Source: Larkinella humicola
GTDB lineage: Bacteria; Bacteroidota; Bacteroidia; Cytophagales; Spirosomataceae
Direction: 5' to 3'
Length of the DNA: 64,000 nucleotides
NCBI RefSeq assembly: GCF_008727875.1
Contig: NZ_VTWS01000002.1
Span: forward strand, 496,001-560,000
Below the pieces are notes generated by a model. The model did not search any database, had not been told where the DNA came from, and worked only from the letters and a program-made list of their open reading frames with translations. This document shows positions 44,343-53,446 of this stretch, in pieces. Made by a program: the position numbers and the translations under genes. How positions within the stretch are numbered: the stretch's first letter is position 1; each line of letters opens with the position of its first letter.

Positions 44343-45239
44343 CTAGTTTGAAACGTCAACCCGCCAATCCGGGCCACTGCTGACGTTGTATTTACCGGCG
44401 AAATTTCCCATATTGATCGCCACTGAAAAATTGAGCAGACTATTGAAATAGGCCACCTTATCCCCTTCTTTCGACTCGCCGAAGGTGTTTACCAGCACCA
44501 CCCGGTCGTCGAATACCTTTTCGTCTTTGTTAAAAATCCGAATCCGTACGCTTCCACCGGTTTTAACGCCCAGTTGTTCGAAAAGCGATTTGGGAATGTT
44601 GGTCCAGACGTTGCCATACTGCACATCCAGCACCGGAACCGTTCCTTTCAGAACGCCCTTTTCAAAAGCCGGTTTCTGATACGGTATTTTCCGAACCTCG
44701 GCGGGCAGCTTTTTGCCGACCTGTGCCAACGAAATGACCTGAGCCGCCAGCCGGGCTCCCGTATAGGCATACACGTCGCGACCGTGAAAGGTATAAGACT
44801 CCGTCGAATTGCGCAGGCGGTTGACGGCTTCGTCAATTTCGCGCACTTCCTGAATGCCCAGCTTTTCGGCAATGAGCGTGAGCGTTCCGTTGTCGGGCGT
44901 TACAAAATAATGCCCCGACTCGGTGAGCAGCACCACCGATTTCCGTTCTGTTCCCACGCCGGGGTCGCAGACCGAAACGAAAACCGTGCCTTTGGGGTAA
45001 TAGGGCGCCGTTTGCAGCAATCGGTAGGCCGCTTCCCAGATGTTGTAGGCTGGAATATCGTGGGTCAGATCAAAAATCTTCAATGTGGGCGACACGCCCA
45101 CCGCCACACCTTTCATCGCCGAAACCGCCCCGTCTTTCAACCCAAAATCAGACTGAAAAACCAGCACGCCGTTCTGGGCAAAAAGCGCAGACGCCATCAG
45201 CCAGCCGTGGATCAACAACAAGGCGGTTTTTCGGTTCAT
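44343..45239 (-). CDS. Exported SAM hydroxide adenosyltransferase (SAM hydrolase, DUF62)
   Basis: 298 residues. Signal peptide (ALLLIHGWLMASALFAQ). N-terminal domain with VFQSDFGLKDGAVSAMKG, CDPGVGTERK, TPDNGTLTL and TFHGRDVYAYTGARLAA: the Asp, Arg and His of the catalytic triad are all present. The C-terminal domain ends SVAINMGNFAGKYN. Relatives split SAM into adenosine and methionine using a hydroxide; fluorinases are cousins. Export is unusual for a SAM enzyme. The upstream CE7 gene is separated by a hairpin. Confidence 0.9.
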   Translation of the reverse strand: MNRKTALLLIHGWLMASALFAQNGVLVFQSDFGLKDGAVSAMKGVAVGVSPTLKIFDLTHDIPAYNIWEAAYRLLQTAPYYPKGTVFVSVCDPGVGTERKSVVLLTESGHYFVTPDNGTLTLIAEKLGIQEVREIDEAVNRLRNSTESYTFHGRDVYAYTGARLAAQVISLAQVGKKLPAEVRKIPYQKPAFEKGVLKGTVPVLDVQYGNVWTNIPKSLFEQLGVKTGGSVRIRIFNKDEKVFDDRVVLVNTFGESKEGDKVAYFNSLLNFSVAINMGNFAGKYNVSSGPDWRVDVSN

Positions 45240-45255
45240 GGTTTTTTGGTTTTCA

Positions 45256-45331
45256 GTTTACGGTTTTTGGTTTACGGTGGCTGACGCCTGCTTAAAAACG
45301 CGTCAGCCACCGTAAACCAAAAACCGTAAAC
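45256..45331. repeat. Perfect 32-bp inverted repeat between two genes
   Basis: Arms 45256-45287 and 45300-45331 match exactly (32 bp) with a 12-nt loop. The loop-proximal end of the arm reads ACGGTGGCTGACGC, and this word recurs in the left arm at 51378-51417. It starts 2 nt after the esterase stop and ends 16 nt before the next start. No U tract. Confidence 0.9.
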
Positions 45332-45333
45332 GA

Positions 45334-46632
45334 TTATTTCCCTGCTCCCTTCAACTGCTGAACCAGCCAGGTGGTCATCAGTTCCGTTTGTTCGGGATAG
45401 GTCCAATGGCCGGTGTCTTCGTATAATTTCAACTGTTTTGGAGCCGAAATTACGTTGTAAGAGGCATACATGGAAGTCGGCGGGCAGGTTTCATCGTTGA
45501 ATCCCCAGGAATAATAACCGGGTACTCTAATCAGGCGGGCAAAATTGACGACGTCATAATACCCAACGGTTTTGATTTTGGCGGGCGTATTATTGAACGC
45601 CAGCGATTTGCCGTAGAACAGGTGCGGCCATCCGCCAGCCCGGCCTTTCAGATAGCCCGTCATGTCCGATAAAGCCGGATAATAGGCTCCCAGCCACTTC
45701 ACGCGGCTGTCCAGACCGGCGGTGGTGATGGACAATGCGCCCCCCTGACTACCGCCCGTTACGGCCAGATTGCTACCGTCGTACTGCGGCAAACTCACCA
45801 GAAAGTCGTTGGCCCGCACGCAGCCCAGATACACCCGTTTGTAGTAATACCGGTCGCGGTCGTCGAGGTTAAAATTTTGATAGCCACCCAGTCCCCCGGC
45901 ACTCAGATTGAGATAAACCGCCGGGTCCAGGTTTACCGGAATGCCATGAATCCCGATTTCCAGCGTAATAATGCCCTTTTCTGCATCGGCGATATTGCCG
46001 TTATACGGACGAATCCCCGCCCCCGGAACCCGCAGCAAGGCCGGATATTTTCCTTCCTGCTTCGGTACACACAAAATGCCATACAACCGGGAGTTGGCGT
46101 AGTTCTGAATGTTGACCTGATACACGTTCACTTTTTCGGTGCAGCGTTCGGGCAGCAGCGTCATGCGGGCATCGAGCGGAATCCGGCTGAGTTCGGCTTT
46201 GGCACTGTCCCAGAACATCTTGAAATCCGTGGGATTTTCGACGGTCGGTACTACCTGCAGCGGGTTGAAACCGGCCGTGGCCAGGTTGCGGTAGGTCTTG
46301 CCATTGATTTCGGCGGTGGCGACGCAACGCAGAAAACCGGGAGTTTTCATCGTGCCGCCCTCGACGGTCGTCGTGCCGTTGGCCAGCGTCACGGTTTCCT
46401 GTTTCGTGGGCTCCATTTTTTCCGGCCCGATTTCATACCGGATTTTGGCTCCTTTGACGGGATTGCCGTATTGTAAAACAGAAATGGTAAATTTAACGGA
46501 CTCACCGGGGCGGTATAACCAATCGGTATGATCGGGGGCCACGACAATTTTGATGGGACGTTCGGCGGGTTGGGCTAGGGCACAAACCGTTACAAGCAGG
46601 TACAGATGGACCAGCAGGAAGCATTTTTTCAT
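45334..46632 (-). CDS. CE7-family acetyl esterase (acetylxylan esterase, AXE1), exported
   Basis: 432 residues. Signal peptide LVHLYLLVTVCALAQ. About 110 residues of beta-sandwich precede the AXE1 alpha/beta-hydrolase domain. Nucleophile in VTGGSQGGALS, Asp in NDETCPPTS and His in EDTGHWTYPEQ. CE7 enzymes remove acetyl groups from xylo-oligosaccharides or cephalosporin C. The N-terminal extension is usual in Bacteroidota members. Substrate is probably an acetylated oligosaccharide. It diverges from the 4Fe-4S gene. Confidence 0.92.
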   Translation of the reverse strand: MKKCFLLVHLYLLVTVCALAQPAERPIKIVVAPDHTDWLYRPGESVKFTISVLQYGNPVKGAKIRYEIGPEKMEPTKQETVTLANGTTTVEGGTMKTPGFLRCVATAEINGKTYRNLATAGFNPLQVVPTVENPTDFKMFWDSAKAELSRIPLDARMTLLPERCTEKVNVYQVNIQNYANSRLYGILCVPKQEGKYPALLRVPGAGIRPYNGNIADAEKGIITLEIGIHGIPVNLDPAVYLNLSAGGLGGYQNFNLDDRDRYYYKRVYLGCVRANDFLVSLPQYDGSNLAVTGGSQGGALSITTAGLDSRVKWLGAYYPALSDMTGYLKGRAGGWPHLFYGKSLAFNNTPAKIKTVGYYDVVNFARLIRVPGYYSWGFNDETCPPTSMYASYNVISAPKQLKLYEDTGHWTYPEQTELMTTWLVQQLKGAGK

Positions 46633-46739
46633 AAGGCTCAGGTGTTGAAATTTTATTCAGCAGTTTTTGTTGGTAAGCAAAAAAGGGCGGTTCTCTACCT
46701 GTCCAGGCAAATTTTATTCATCCTCTAACCATTGCATTC

Positions 46740-46973
46740 ATGAAAGACATCACAACCCGCTACACCAATGGCGAAATAACCGTCGTCTGGAAACCGGCCC
46801 TCTGTACGCACTCCCGACGCTGTTTTACGGGCTTACCGGACGTTTTCGATCCAAGGAAAAGACCGTGGGTGACCATTGCCGGAGCGGCAACGGAACGCAT
46901 TGTGGAACAAATCCATCAGTGTCCGTCCGGGGCATTGTCGTATTTCCGCAACGATGCGGTAACAGCAGAGTAA
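46740..46973 (+). CDS. Small (4Fe-4S) mono-cluster protein (Fer4_19)
   Basis: 77 residues. Pattern WKPALCTHSRRCFTGLPDVFD with C-x-H-x3-C, and later IHQCPSGALSYF with C-P-x-x-A-L, fits the divergent 4Fe-4S mono-cluster family. Also typical are RYTNGEITVVW at the start and RPWVTIAGA. Role in electron transfer or metal sensing is unknown. It stands alone between divergent and convergent genes. Confidence 0.88.
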   Translation: MKDITTRYTNGEITVVWKPALCTHSRRCFTGLPDVFDPRKRPWVTIAGAATERIVEQIHQCPSGALSYFRNDAVTAE

Positions 46974-47033
46974 TGCGGATACCCCCTGAAAAAGCTTCTG
47001 CGGGCTGTCTTGTTTGCTAGCCCGGGGTTTATG

Positions 47034-47099
47034 AAACCGTTAAAACGGTTTTTGTATATCGTTTTTTTTACAATAGCCCACGATTGAAATCGTGGGCTA
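47034..47099. repeat. Two short palindromes, same types as 279-424
   Basis: AAACCGTTaaAACGGTTT spans 47034-47051. TAGCCCACGATT pairs with AATCGTGGGCTA at 47074-47099. Compared with the copies near 279-424, the second palindrome has G to A in one arm and C to T in the other, so pairing is kept. It lies past the 4Fe-4S gene stop and before the GH20 stop. Confidence 0.8.
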
Positions 47100-47181
47100 C
47101 AAGATGATTCATTCCCAGGGCTTGGTTGATTTGATAATCCCGGAGGGAAGACCGATTGAAGGAACGGGCATGGCTTGAAAC

Positions 47182-48846
47182 CTACAATTTCCCCGTCGAA
47201 CCATCCGGTTTGACGTAGATGAAATCACCGTTGATCGGCGCACCGAAATAATTGATTTTCAGCGCATCCAATCGTTTTTTATGAACGTCCAGCCGCTGCT
47301 TGAAGCTGTCGATATTCCTGCGTTCTTTGGGCGTCCAGCCAATTTCGGCCATCGCAATTCCGCGGGGAAACAGCATGTATTCGAGGTGTTCCGGGGTTTT
47401 GATGTATTCCGTCCAGAGGTTGGCCTGCACGCCAATGATGTGCTTCTGCTGCTCGGCCGACAAACTGTCGGGCATGGGTTCGTAGGAATACGTTTTTTCC
47501 AGGGGCAGCAACCCGCCAATCGACACCGGTTGTGACACCGTTTTGGGGTCGGCCTGGTAATAATCCAGGTAGAAAAACGTGGTGGGCGTCATGATCGCGT
47601 CGTGCCCCTGCCGGGCGGCCGCAATACCGCCATCGACACCCCGCCAGCTCATCACCGTCGCATTGGGTGACAAACCGCCTTCCAGAATTTCGTCCCAGCC
47701 TATCATTTTGCGGCCTTTCGACGTAATGAATTTATCGATGCGTCCGATGAAGTAGCTTTGCAGTTCGTGTTCATCTTTCAGCCCCAGCTTTTTGATCAGA
47801 TCCTGACAAAACCGGCTTTCGATCCACTGTTTTTTCGGACATTCATCCCCGCCAATGTGGATATACGGACTCGGAAACAAGGCGATTACCTCGGTCAAAA
47901 CATCCTCCAGAAACTGAAAGGTTTCCTCTCGTGGGAACAGCACATCGTCGTGGACACCCCAACGGCCCGTTACCGGCACAATTTTGTCGGGATTGCTCCC
48001 CAATTGCGGATAAGCCGCCAGCACCGCCATCGAGTGACCCGGCATTTCGATCTCCGGGATTACCGTAATAAACCGTTCCTGCGCGTAGTTGATCACCTCC
48101 CGGATTTCGTCCTGCGTGTAAAAACCGCCGTAGGGTGTTTTGTCGAATTTGTTGTTCCGGTAATGCCCCAGCATGGTTTCTTTCCGGACCGAGCCGATTT
48201 CGGTCAGTTTGGGGTATTTTTTGATTTCAATCCGCCATCCCTGGTCTTCGGTCAGGTGCCAGTGGAACGTATTGAGCTTGTGAAGAGCCATTTCATCAAT
48301 GAATTTCTTCACCGCCGGAACCGGGTAAAAATGACGACCCACGTCCAGCATCACGCCCCGATAGCCGAACCGCGGCTGGTCTTCGATGCGACAGCATGGC
48401 ACCGACCAAGCGACGCCCGAAGCCACCGTGGTGCCAAACACCTCGGCGGGCATCAGTTGCAGCAGCGACTGCATTCCGTAGAAAAAACCGTTGGGTTGCT
48501 GAGCGGTCAGTGTAATGCGTTTGGGCGATACGGTCAGGAAATACCCTTCGCTGCCCAGTTTGGGGTTCTGTTCGGTAACAAAAACGATAGTCCCGCCCTG
48601 GCCGGTTTTGATCTTCGGCGTCCGACCAGTGGTTTTGGCAAGCTGAGCGGCCAACGTCCCGGCCACCCGGCGCACCTCCGCGTTGCCCGTGCCGATGCTG
48701 ATGACGACTTCGTTCGGGAGTTTGAAATTCCCTTTCTGCTCATCGAGCCGAGCAGGTTGAGGAACCAGCGCATACTGGCTCGTCTGCGCTTCGGAAACCT
48801 GAATTGTCAGACAAAATATTACTACACAGAAAAACAGTTTTTTCAT
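47182..48846 (-). CDS. GH20 beta-N-acetylhexosaminidase, exported
   Basis: 554 residues. Signal peptide FFCVVIFCLTIQVSEAQ. GH20b domain to about residue 150, then the catalytic barrel: YRGVMLDVGRHFYPVP, NTFHWHLTEDQGWRIEIK, the catalytic Asp-Glu pair in HIGGDECPKKQW, and MIGWDEILEGG. It removes terminal GlcNAc or GalNAc from glycans by substrate-assisted catalysis. It starts 16 nt after the ROK gene ends, so the two form an operon for aminosugar use. Confidence 0.96.
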   Translation of the reverse strand: MKKLFFCVVIFCLTIQVSEAQTSQYALVPQPARLDEQKGNFKLPNEVVISIGTGNAEVRRVAGTLAAQLAKTTGRTPKIKTGQGGTIVFVTEQNPKLGSEGYFLTVSPKRITLTAQQPNGFFYGMQSLLQLMPAEVFGTTVASGVAWSVPCCRIEDQPRFGYRGVMLDVGRHFYPVPAVKKFIDEMALHKLNTFHWHLTEDQGWRIEIKKYPKLTEIGSVRKETMLGHYRNNKFDKTPYGGFYTQDEIREVINYAQERFITVIPEIEMPGHSMAVLAAYPQLGSNPDKIVPVTGRWGVHDDVLFPREETFQFLEDVLTEVIALFPSPYIHIGGDECPKKQWIESRFCQDLIKKLGLKDEHELQSYFIGRIDKFITSKGRKMIGWDEILEGGLSPNATVMSWRGVDGGIAAARQGHDAIMTPTTFFYLDYYQADPKTVSQPVSIGGLLPLEKTYSYEPMPDSLSAEQQKHIIGVQANLWTEYIKTPEHLEYMLFPRGIAMAEIGWTPKERRNIDSFKQRLDVHKKRLDALKINYFGAPINGDFIYVKPDGSTGKL

Positions 48847-48862
48847 TCAATACGCGGATTTA

Positions 48863-50074
48863 TCAAGGAATTTCTTCGTGCTCCAGTAAACTTTGCACAA
48901 CGTAGGCCTGCGTGCCGTAGAGTTTCGCCATTTCACCCAATCGGGACACCGTGATTACTAACTTGTTGCGAAAATCCGCCAGACAATACTTGTCGATGGC
49001 CTGTTCGATGGGGCGGGTAATGAGTCGTTCAGCTTTGGCTACAACCCCGTTGACAATGATGAGTTCGGGGTTGAATAAATGGACAGCAATGGAAAGTCCT
49101 TTACCCAGTTCACCACCCACTTCGTTGAGCAGGTCGATGGCCAGTTCGTCGCCCGCTTTGGCTTTGTCGATCACCAGTTCGACGTCGATGTCTTCAAAGT
49201 TTTCTTCGGCCAATTTCGAAACGCGTCCTTCCCGCAAACCGGCTTTCACCCGGCGCACCAGCGAGGACGCCGAGGTCAGGGTATCCAGGCAACCTACTTT
49301 GCCGCACGAGCACAGTTCGCCATCGGCCTGAAGTTGGATATGCCCTAATTCGCCCGCAAAACCGGCCAAACCCTGTAAAATTTCGCCGTTATTGATGACA
49401 CCCAGACCCACACCCCAGTCGATGTTGATCGATAAAACGTGGTTTTTTCCTTTCGCGAGTCCAAACCGGTGTTCGCCCAGGATGGTCGCCTTGGTATCGT
49501 TGATGAGGTACACCGGCGAATCGAAACAATGGGCCAGCAATTGCTGCAACGACTGTTCCGGTCGGTTCAGTTTTTTGTAGGTGTAATTGATCCCGGTTCG
49601 GGGGTCGACCAGGCCGGGCAGGGCGCAACCAACGCCGATGATGTTCAGGTTATGTTCCCGAATCCGGTGCGAGATTTCCTCCAGCGGCCCTTTCAGCGAT
49701 TCCAGAAAAGCCACGGAATCCTCTAAACGCAGGTTGACATCCAGGCGGTCGAGAACGCGGTTGGTCAGATCGAACACCACCAATTTGACGTCGTGGACAC
49801 TGATATCGACTACTACAATCGCCTGATTTCCAGGCCGTAATCCAAACAGAGCCGGTTTTCGACCGTATTGAGCCGCACCGGTACCGATTTCCTGAACCCA
49901 GTGTTCAGTTGCCAGTTCGTCGATTAGCATCGTGACCGAAGGAACGCTGGCGTGTAACGCCTTGGCCAACTGAGCCAGCGTTCGGGACCCCAGCCGGTAC
50001 ATTTCTTTCAGGATACCGCGCTTTAACCGACTCTTTTTCTTATCAACAATGGATACCGTATAGTTTGCCTCCAT
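48863..50074 (-). CDS. ROK-family transcriptional regulator (NagC/Mlc-like)
   Basis: 403 residues. N-terminal winged helix (GSRTLAQLAKALHASVPSVT). ROK domain with GCALPGLVDPRTG, FAGELGHIQL and the zinc motif CSCGKVGCLD. The usual phosphate-binding D-x-G-G-T is replaced by VVVDISVHD, so kinase activity is unlikely; this is typical of ROK regulators. It probably senses an aminosugar or its phosphate and controls the GH20 gene that follows. Self-regulation is plausible given the AT-rich 220 bp upstream. Confidence 0.9.
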   Translation of the reverse strand: MEANYTVSIVDKKKSRLKRGILKEMYRLGSRTLAQLAKALHASVPSVTMLIDELATEHWVQEIGTGAAQYGRKPALFGLRPGNQAIVVVDISVHDVKLVVFDLTNRVLDRLDVNLRLEDSVAFLESLKGPLEEISHRIREHNLNIIGVGCALPGLVDPRTGINYTYKKLNRPEQSLQQLLAHCFDSPVYLINDTKATILGEHRFGLAKGKNHVLSINIDWGVGLGVINNGEILQGLAGFAGELGHIQLQADGELCSCGKVGCLDTLTSASSLVRRVKAGLREGRVSKLAEENFEDIDVELVIDKAKAGDELAIDLLNEVGGELGKGLSIAVHLFNPELIIVNGVVAKAERLITRPIEQAIDKYCLADFRNKLVITVSRLGEMAKLYGTQAYVVQSLLEHEEIP

Positions 50075-50295
50075 AAATACAATACGCTATTAAAAACTCT
50101 ACGAGATGAAAAGCGATGAAATATAAGAATGATATTTTTAAAATAATTTATTAATAGAACGATTTTATTAAATTATTTACAAAACAGCAATAATTTGCTT
50201 TAAACAATCCTAGAATTCCATCAAATCAGGCTCGATTTATACAAAAGCGAAAGCAAACGCAGAATTTACTTATAGGTTAGTGCATCAGGCCTAAA
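50075..50295. other. AT-rich intergenic stretch
   Basis: 221 nt between the ROK start and the metX stop, about three quarters A/T. No consensus promoter octamer or hairpin was found. It should carry the ROK promoter. Confidence 0.4.
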
Positions 50296-51342
50296 CTACT
50301 TTCCAGCCGTCTTGAGTACCGTTTTTCGTTCATCCATCCAGGTTCGAATAATCTGGGTGAGCGGTTTGGTTTCGATCAGAAAACCGTCATGACCATACAG
50401 AGAGTCGATTTCTTCGTAGCGGGCATCCGGAATATGGCGGGCCAGAATTTTTTGTTCGATGGGTGGAAAGAGAATGTCGGATTTGATGCCGACGGCCAGG
50501 GTTCGCGAAACGACCTGTTCGAGTGCCAGGCTGATACTGCCCCGGTTTCGGCCGACGTTGTGCGAATCCATGATTTTCGACAGAATCCAGTAGGTGTACG
50601 CATTGAAGCGATTGGCTAATTTTTCCCCCTGGTATTGCTGGTAGGTTGAGGCTTTGTAGTGGTCGAGCTGCTCGTTGTTGTCGAGTGCCTGCGTAAAACC
50701 GTAGGTGTCATAATTGCGATACGACAACATGGCCACGGCCCGGGCGGCTTTCAGGCCCGTTCGGCCGGCGTCGTCGTGGCTTTCGCGCCAGGTGGGGTCG
50801 GTGCTGATGGCCATCCGCTGTGCTTCGTTGAAGGCAATGCCCCAGGGCGACATCACGGCGTTGGAAGCAATCAGGATCAGGTTTTGAATCACTTCGGGCT
50901 GTTGGATGGCCCATTCCAGCGCCTGCTGCCCGCCGAGTGATCCACCGATGCAGGTCTGAATCCGTTCAATCTCCAGCTCCTGCCGGAGCAGGTCCAGCGC
51001 TTTGACAATGTCGTGGATCGTAATCAGCGGAAAATCGTGGTAAAACGGTTTCCCGGTTTGCGGATTGACCGACAGCGGCCCGGTGGAGCCGTAGCAGGAG
51101 CCCAGCACATTGGCACACACGATGAACTGATGCGCCGGATCGTAGAATTTACCCGGCCCGATCATGCCCTCCCACCACTCGCCGGGATCGGCACTCCCCG
51201 TGAGGGCATGGCAAATCCAGACGACATTTGAACGGTCACTGTTTAGCGTTCCACGCGTCGTATACGCCAGCCGGAAGCCCGGCAGAGCCGCACCCGACTC
51301 TAAAGCGAAGGTGTATTTGTAGTCAAAAAACCGGGTTTCCAA
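50296..51342 (-). CDS. metX: Homoserine O-acetyltransferase
   Basis: 348 residues, alpha/beta-hydrolase. Family marks: VVWICHALTGSAD, CANVLGSCYGSTGP, nucleophile in IGGSLGGQQALEW, Asp in SDILFPP and His in YGHDGFLIE. It transfers acetyl from acetyl-CoA to homoserine in methionine synthesis. The upstream gene is metY; a SAM-I riboswitch precedes metY. A 40-bp hairpin separates the two genes, so read-through may be partial. Confidence 0.94.
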   Translation of the reverse strand: METRFFDYKYTFALESGAALPGFRLAYTTRGTLNSDRSNVVWICHALTGSADPGEWWEGMIGPGKFYDPAHQFIVCANVLGSCYGSTGPLSVNPQTGKPFYHDFPLITIHDIVKALDLLRQELEIERIQTCIGGSLGGQQALEWAIQQPEVIQNLILIASNAVMSPWGIAFNEAQRMAISTDPTWRESHDDAGRTGLKAARAVAMLSYRNYDTYGFTQALDNNEQLDHYKASTYQQYQGEKLANRFNAYTYWILSKIMDSHNVGRNRGSISLALEQVVSRTLAVGIKSDILFPPIEQKILARHIPDARYEEIDSLYGHDGFLIETKPLTQIIRTWMDERKTVLKTAGK

Positions 51343-51377
51343 TCGAAAAAGAATTATCAGTTTTCAGTTTACGGTTT

Positions 51378-51476
51378 ACGGTTTTCAGTTTACGCCGGGC
51401 CGTCGCTACGGTGGCTGACGCATGAAGCTAACGCGCCAGCCACCGTAGCGACGGCCCGGCGTAAACTGAAAACCGT
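51378..51476. repeat. Perfect 40-bp inverted repeat between metY and metX
   Basis: Arms 51378-51417 and 51437-51476 match over 40 bp around a 19-nt loop. Words in the arm include GTTTTCAGTTTACG and ACGGTGGCTG, the latter shared with 45256-45331. It begins 32 nt after the metY stop on the minus strand and ends 35 nt before metX. No U tract. Confidence 0.92.
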
Positions 51477-51508
51477 AAACTGAAAACCATGAACCATAAA
51501 CTAAAAGA

Positions 51509-53068
<1,560 letters not shown>

Positions 53069-53185
53069 GATTTATATCTCCTATCGGATGGCCGAAGCGA
53101 TCCGTAGGCGGGATGTAGCACCTTGCCGCGCGGCAGGTTGCCAGAGGTTCACCGAGCCCGGTCTCTTGCCTCTTCTTTATAAATC
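53069..53185 (-). ncRNA. SAM-I (S-box) riboswitch
   Basis: On the minus strand P1 is closed by GATTTATA (53178-53185) and TATAAATC (53069-53076), 8 of 8 pairs. Then AGAGGCAAGAGACCGGG, GGTGAACCTCTGGCAACCTG (P2 with kink-turn), P3 TGCC/GGCA, the conserved GGTGCTACATCCCGCC, and P4 CGGAT/ATCCG. Order, spacing and invariant positions fit SAM-I. It binds S-adenosylmethionine and should lower metY (and metX) expression. Confidence 0.93.
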
Positions 53186-53254
53186 AAGCGCAGCAGGAAG
53201 TCTGCTGCAAAGATTCGGTGTTGTTCGAATCGTGTGGAAACTTGATTTGAGCCG

Positions 53255-53286
53255 CAAGTATAGCGAACGAAGCCCGATGCTGCAAA
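53255..53286 (-). promoter_or_regulatory. Putative promoter of the riboswitch-metY transcript
   Basis: Minus strand TTTG (53283-53286), 20 nt spacer, then TATACTTG (53255-53262), one mismatch from TAnnTTTG. The spacing fits the Bacteroidota primary sigma. It gives about 60-70 nt before the aptamer. Confidence 0.5.
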
Positions 53287-53340
53287 TTTTTTGGCAGGAA
53301 ACCGGTCGAACAGGACTTCGAAGCGGTGGGTATTCTCAAT

Positions 53341-53388
53341 AAAAAACCTCTCATTTCGCAGTCTGGCGACCACAAAATGAGAGGTTTT
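53341..53388 (-). terminator. Intrinsic terminator after the Gfo/Idh/MocA gene
   Basis: AAATGAGAGGTTTT/AAAACCTCTCATTT arms (53375-53388 and 53343-53356), 14 bp, 18-nt loop, ending in a run of six U in minus-strand RNA. It lies 59 nt after the gene's stop and separates it from the metY promoter. Confidence 0.88.
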
Positions 53389-53446
53389 ACGATTCTGGCG
53401 TTGCCCGAAAATTCCGGAACGTCGCCGGGGGCTATTCACCTGTTCA

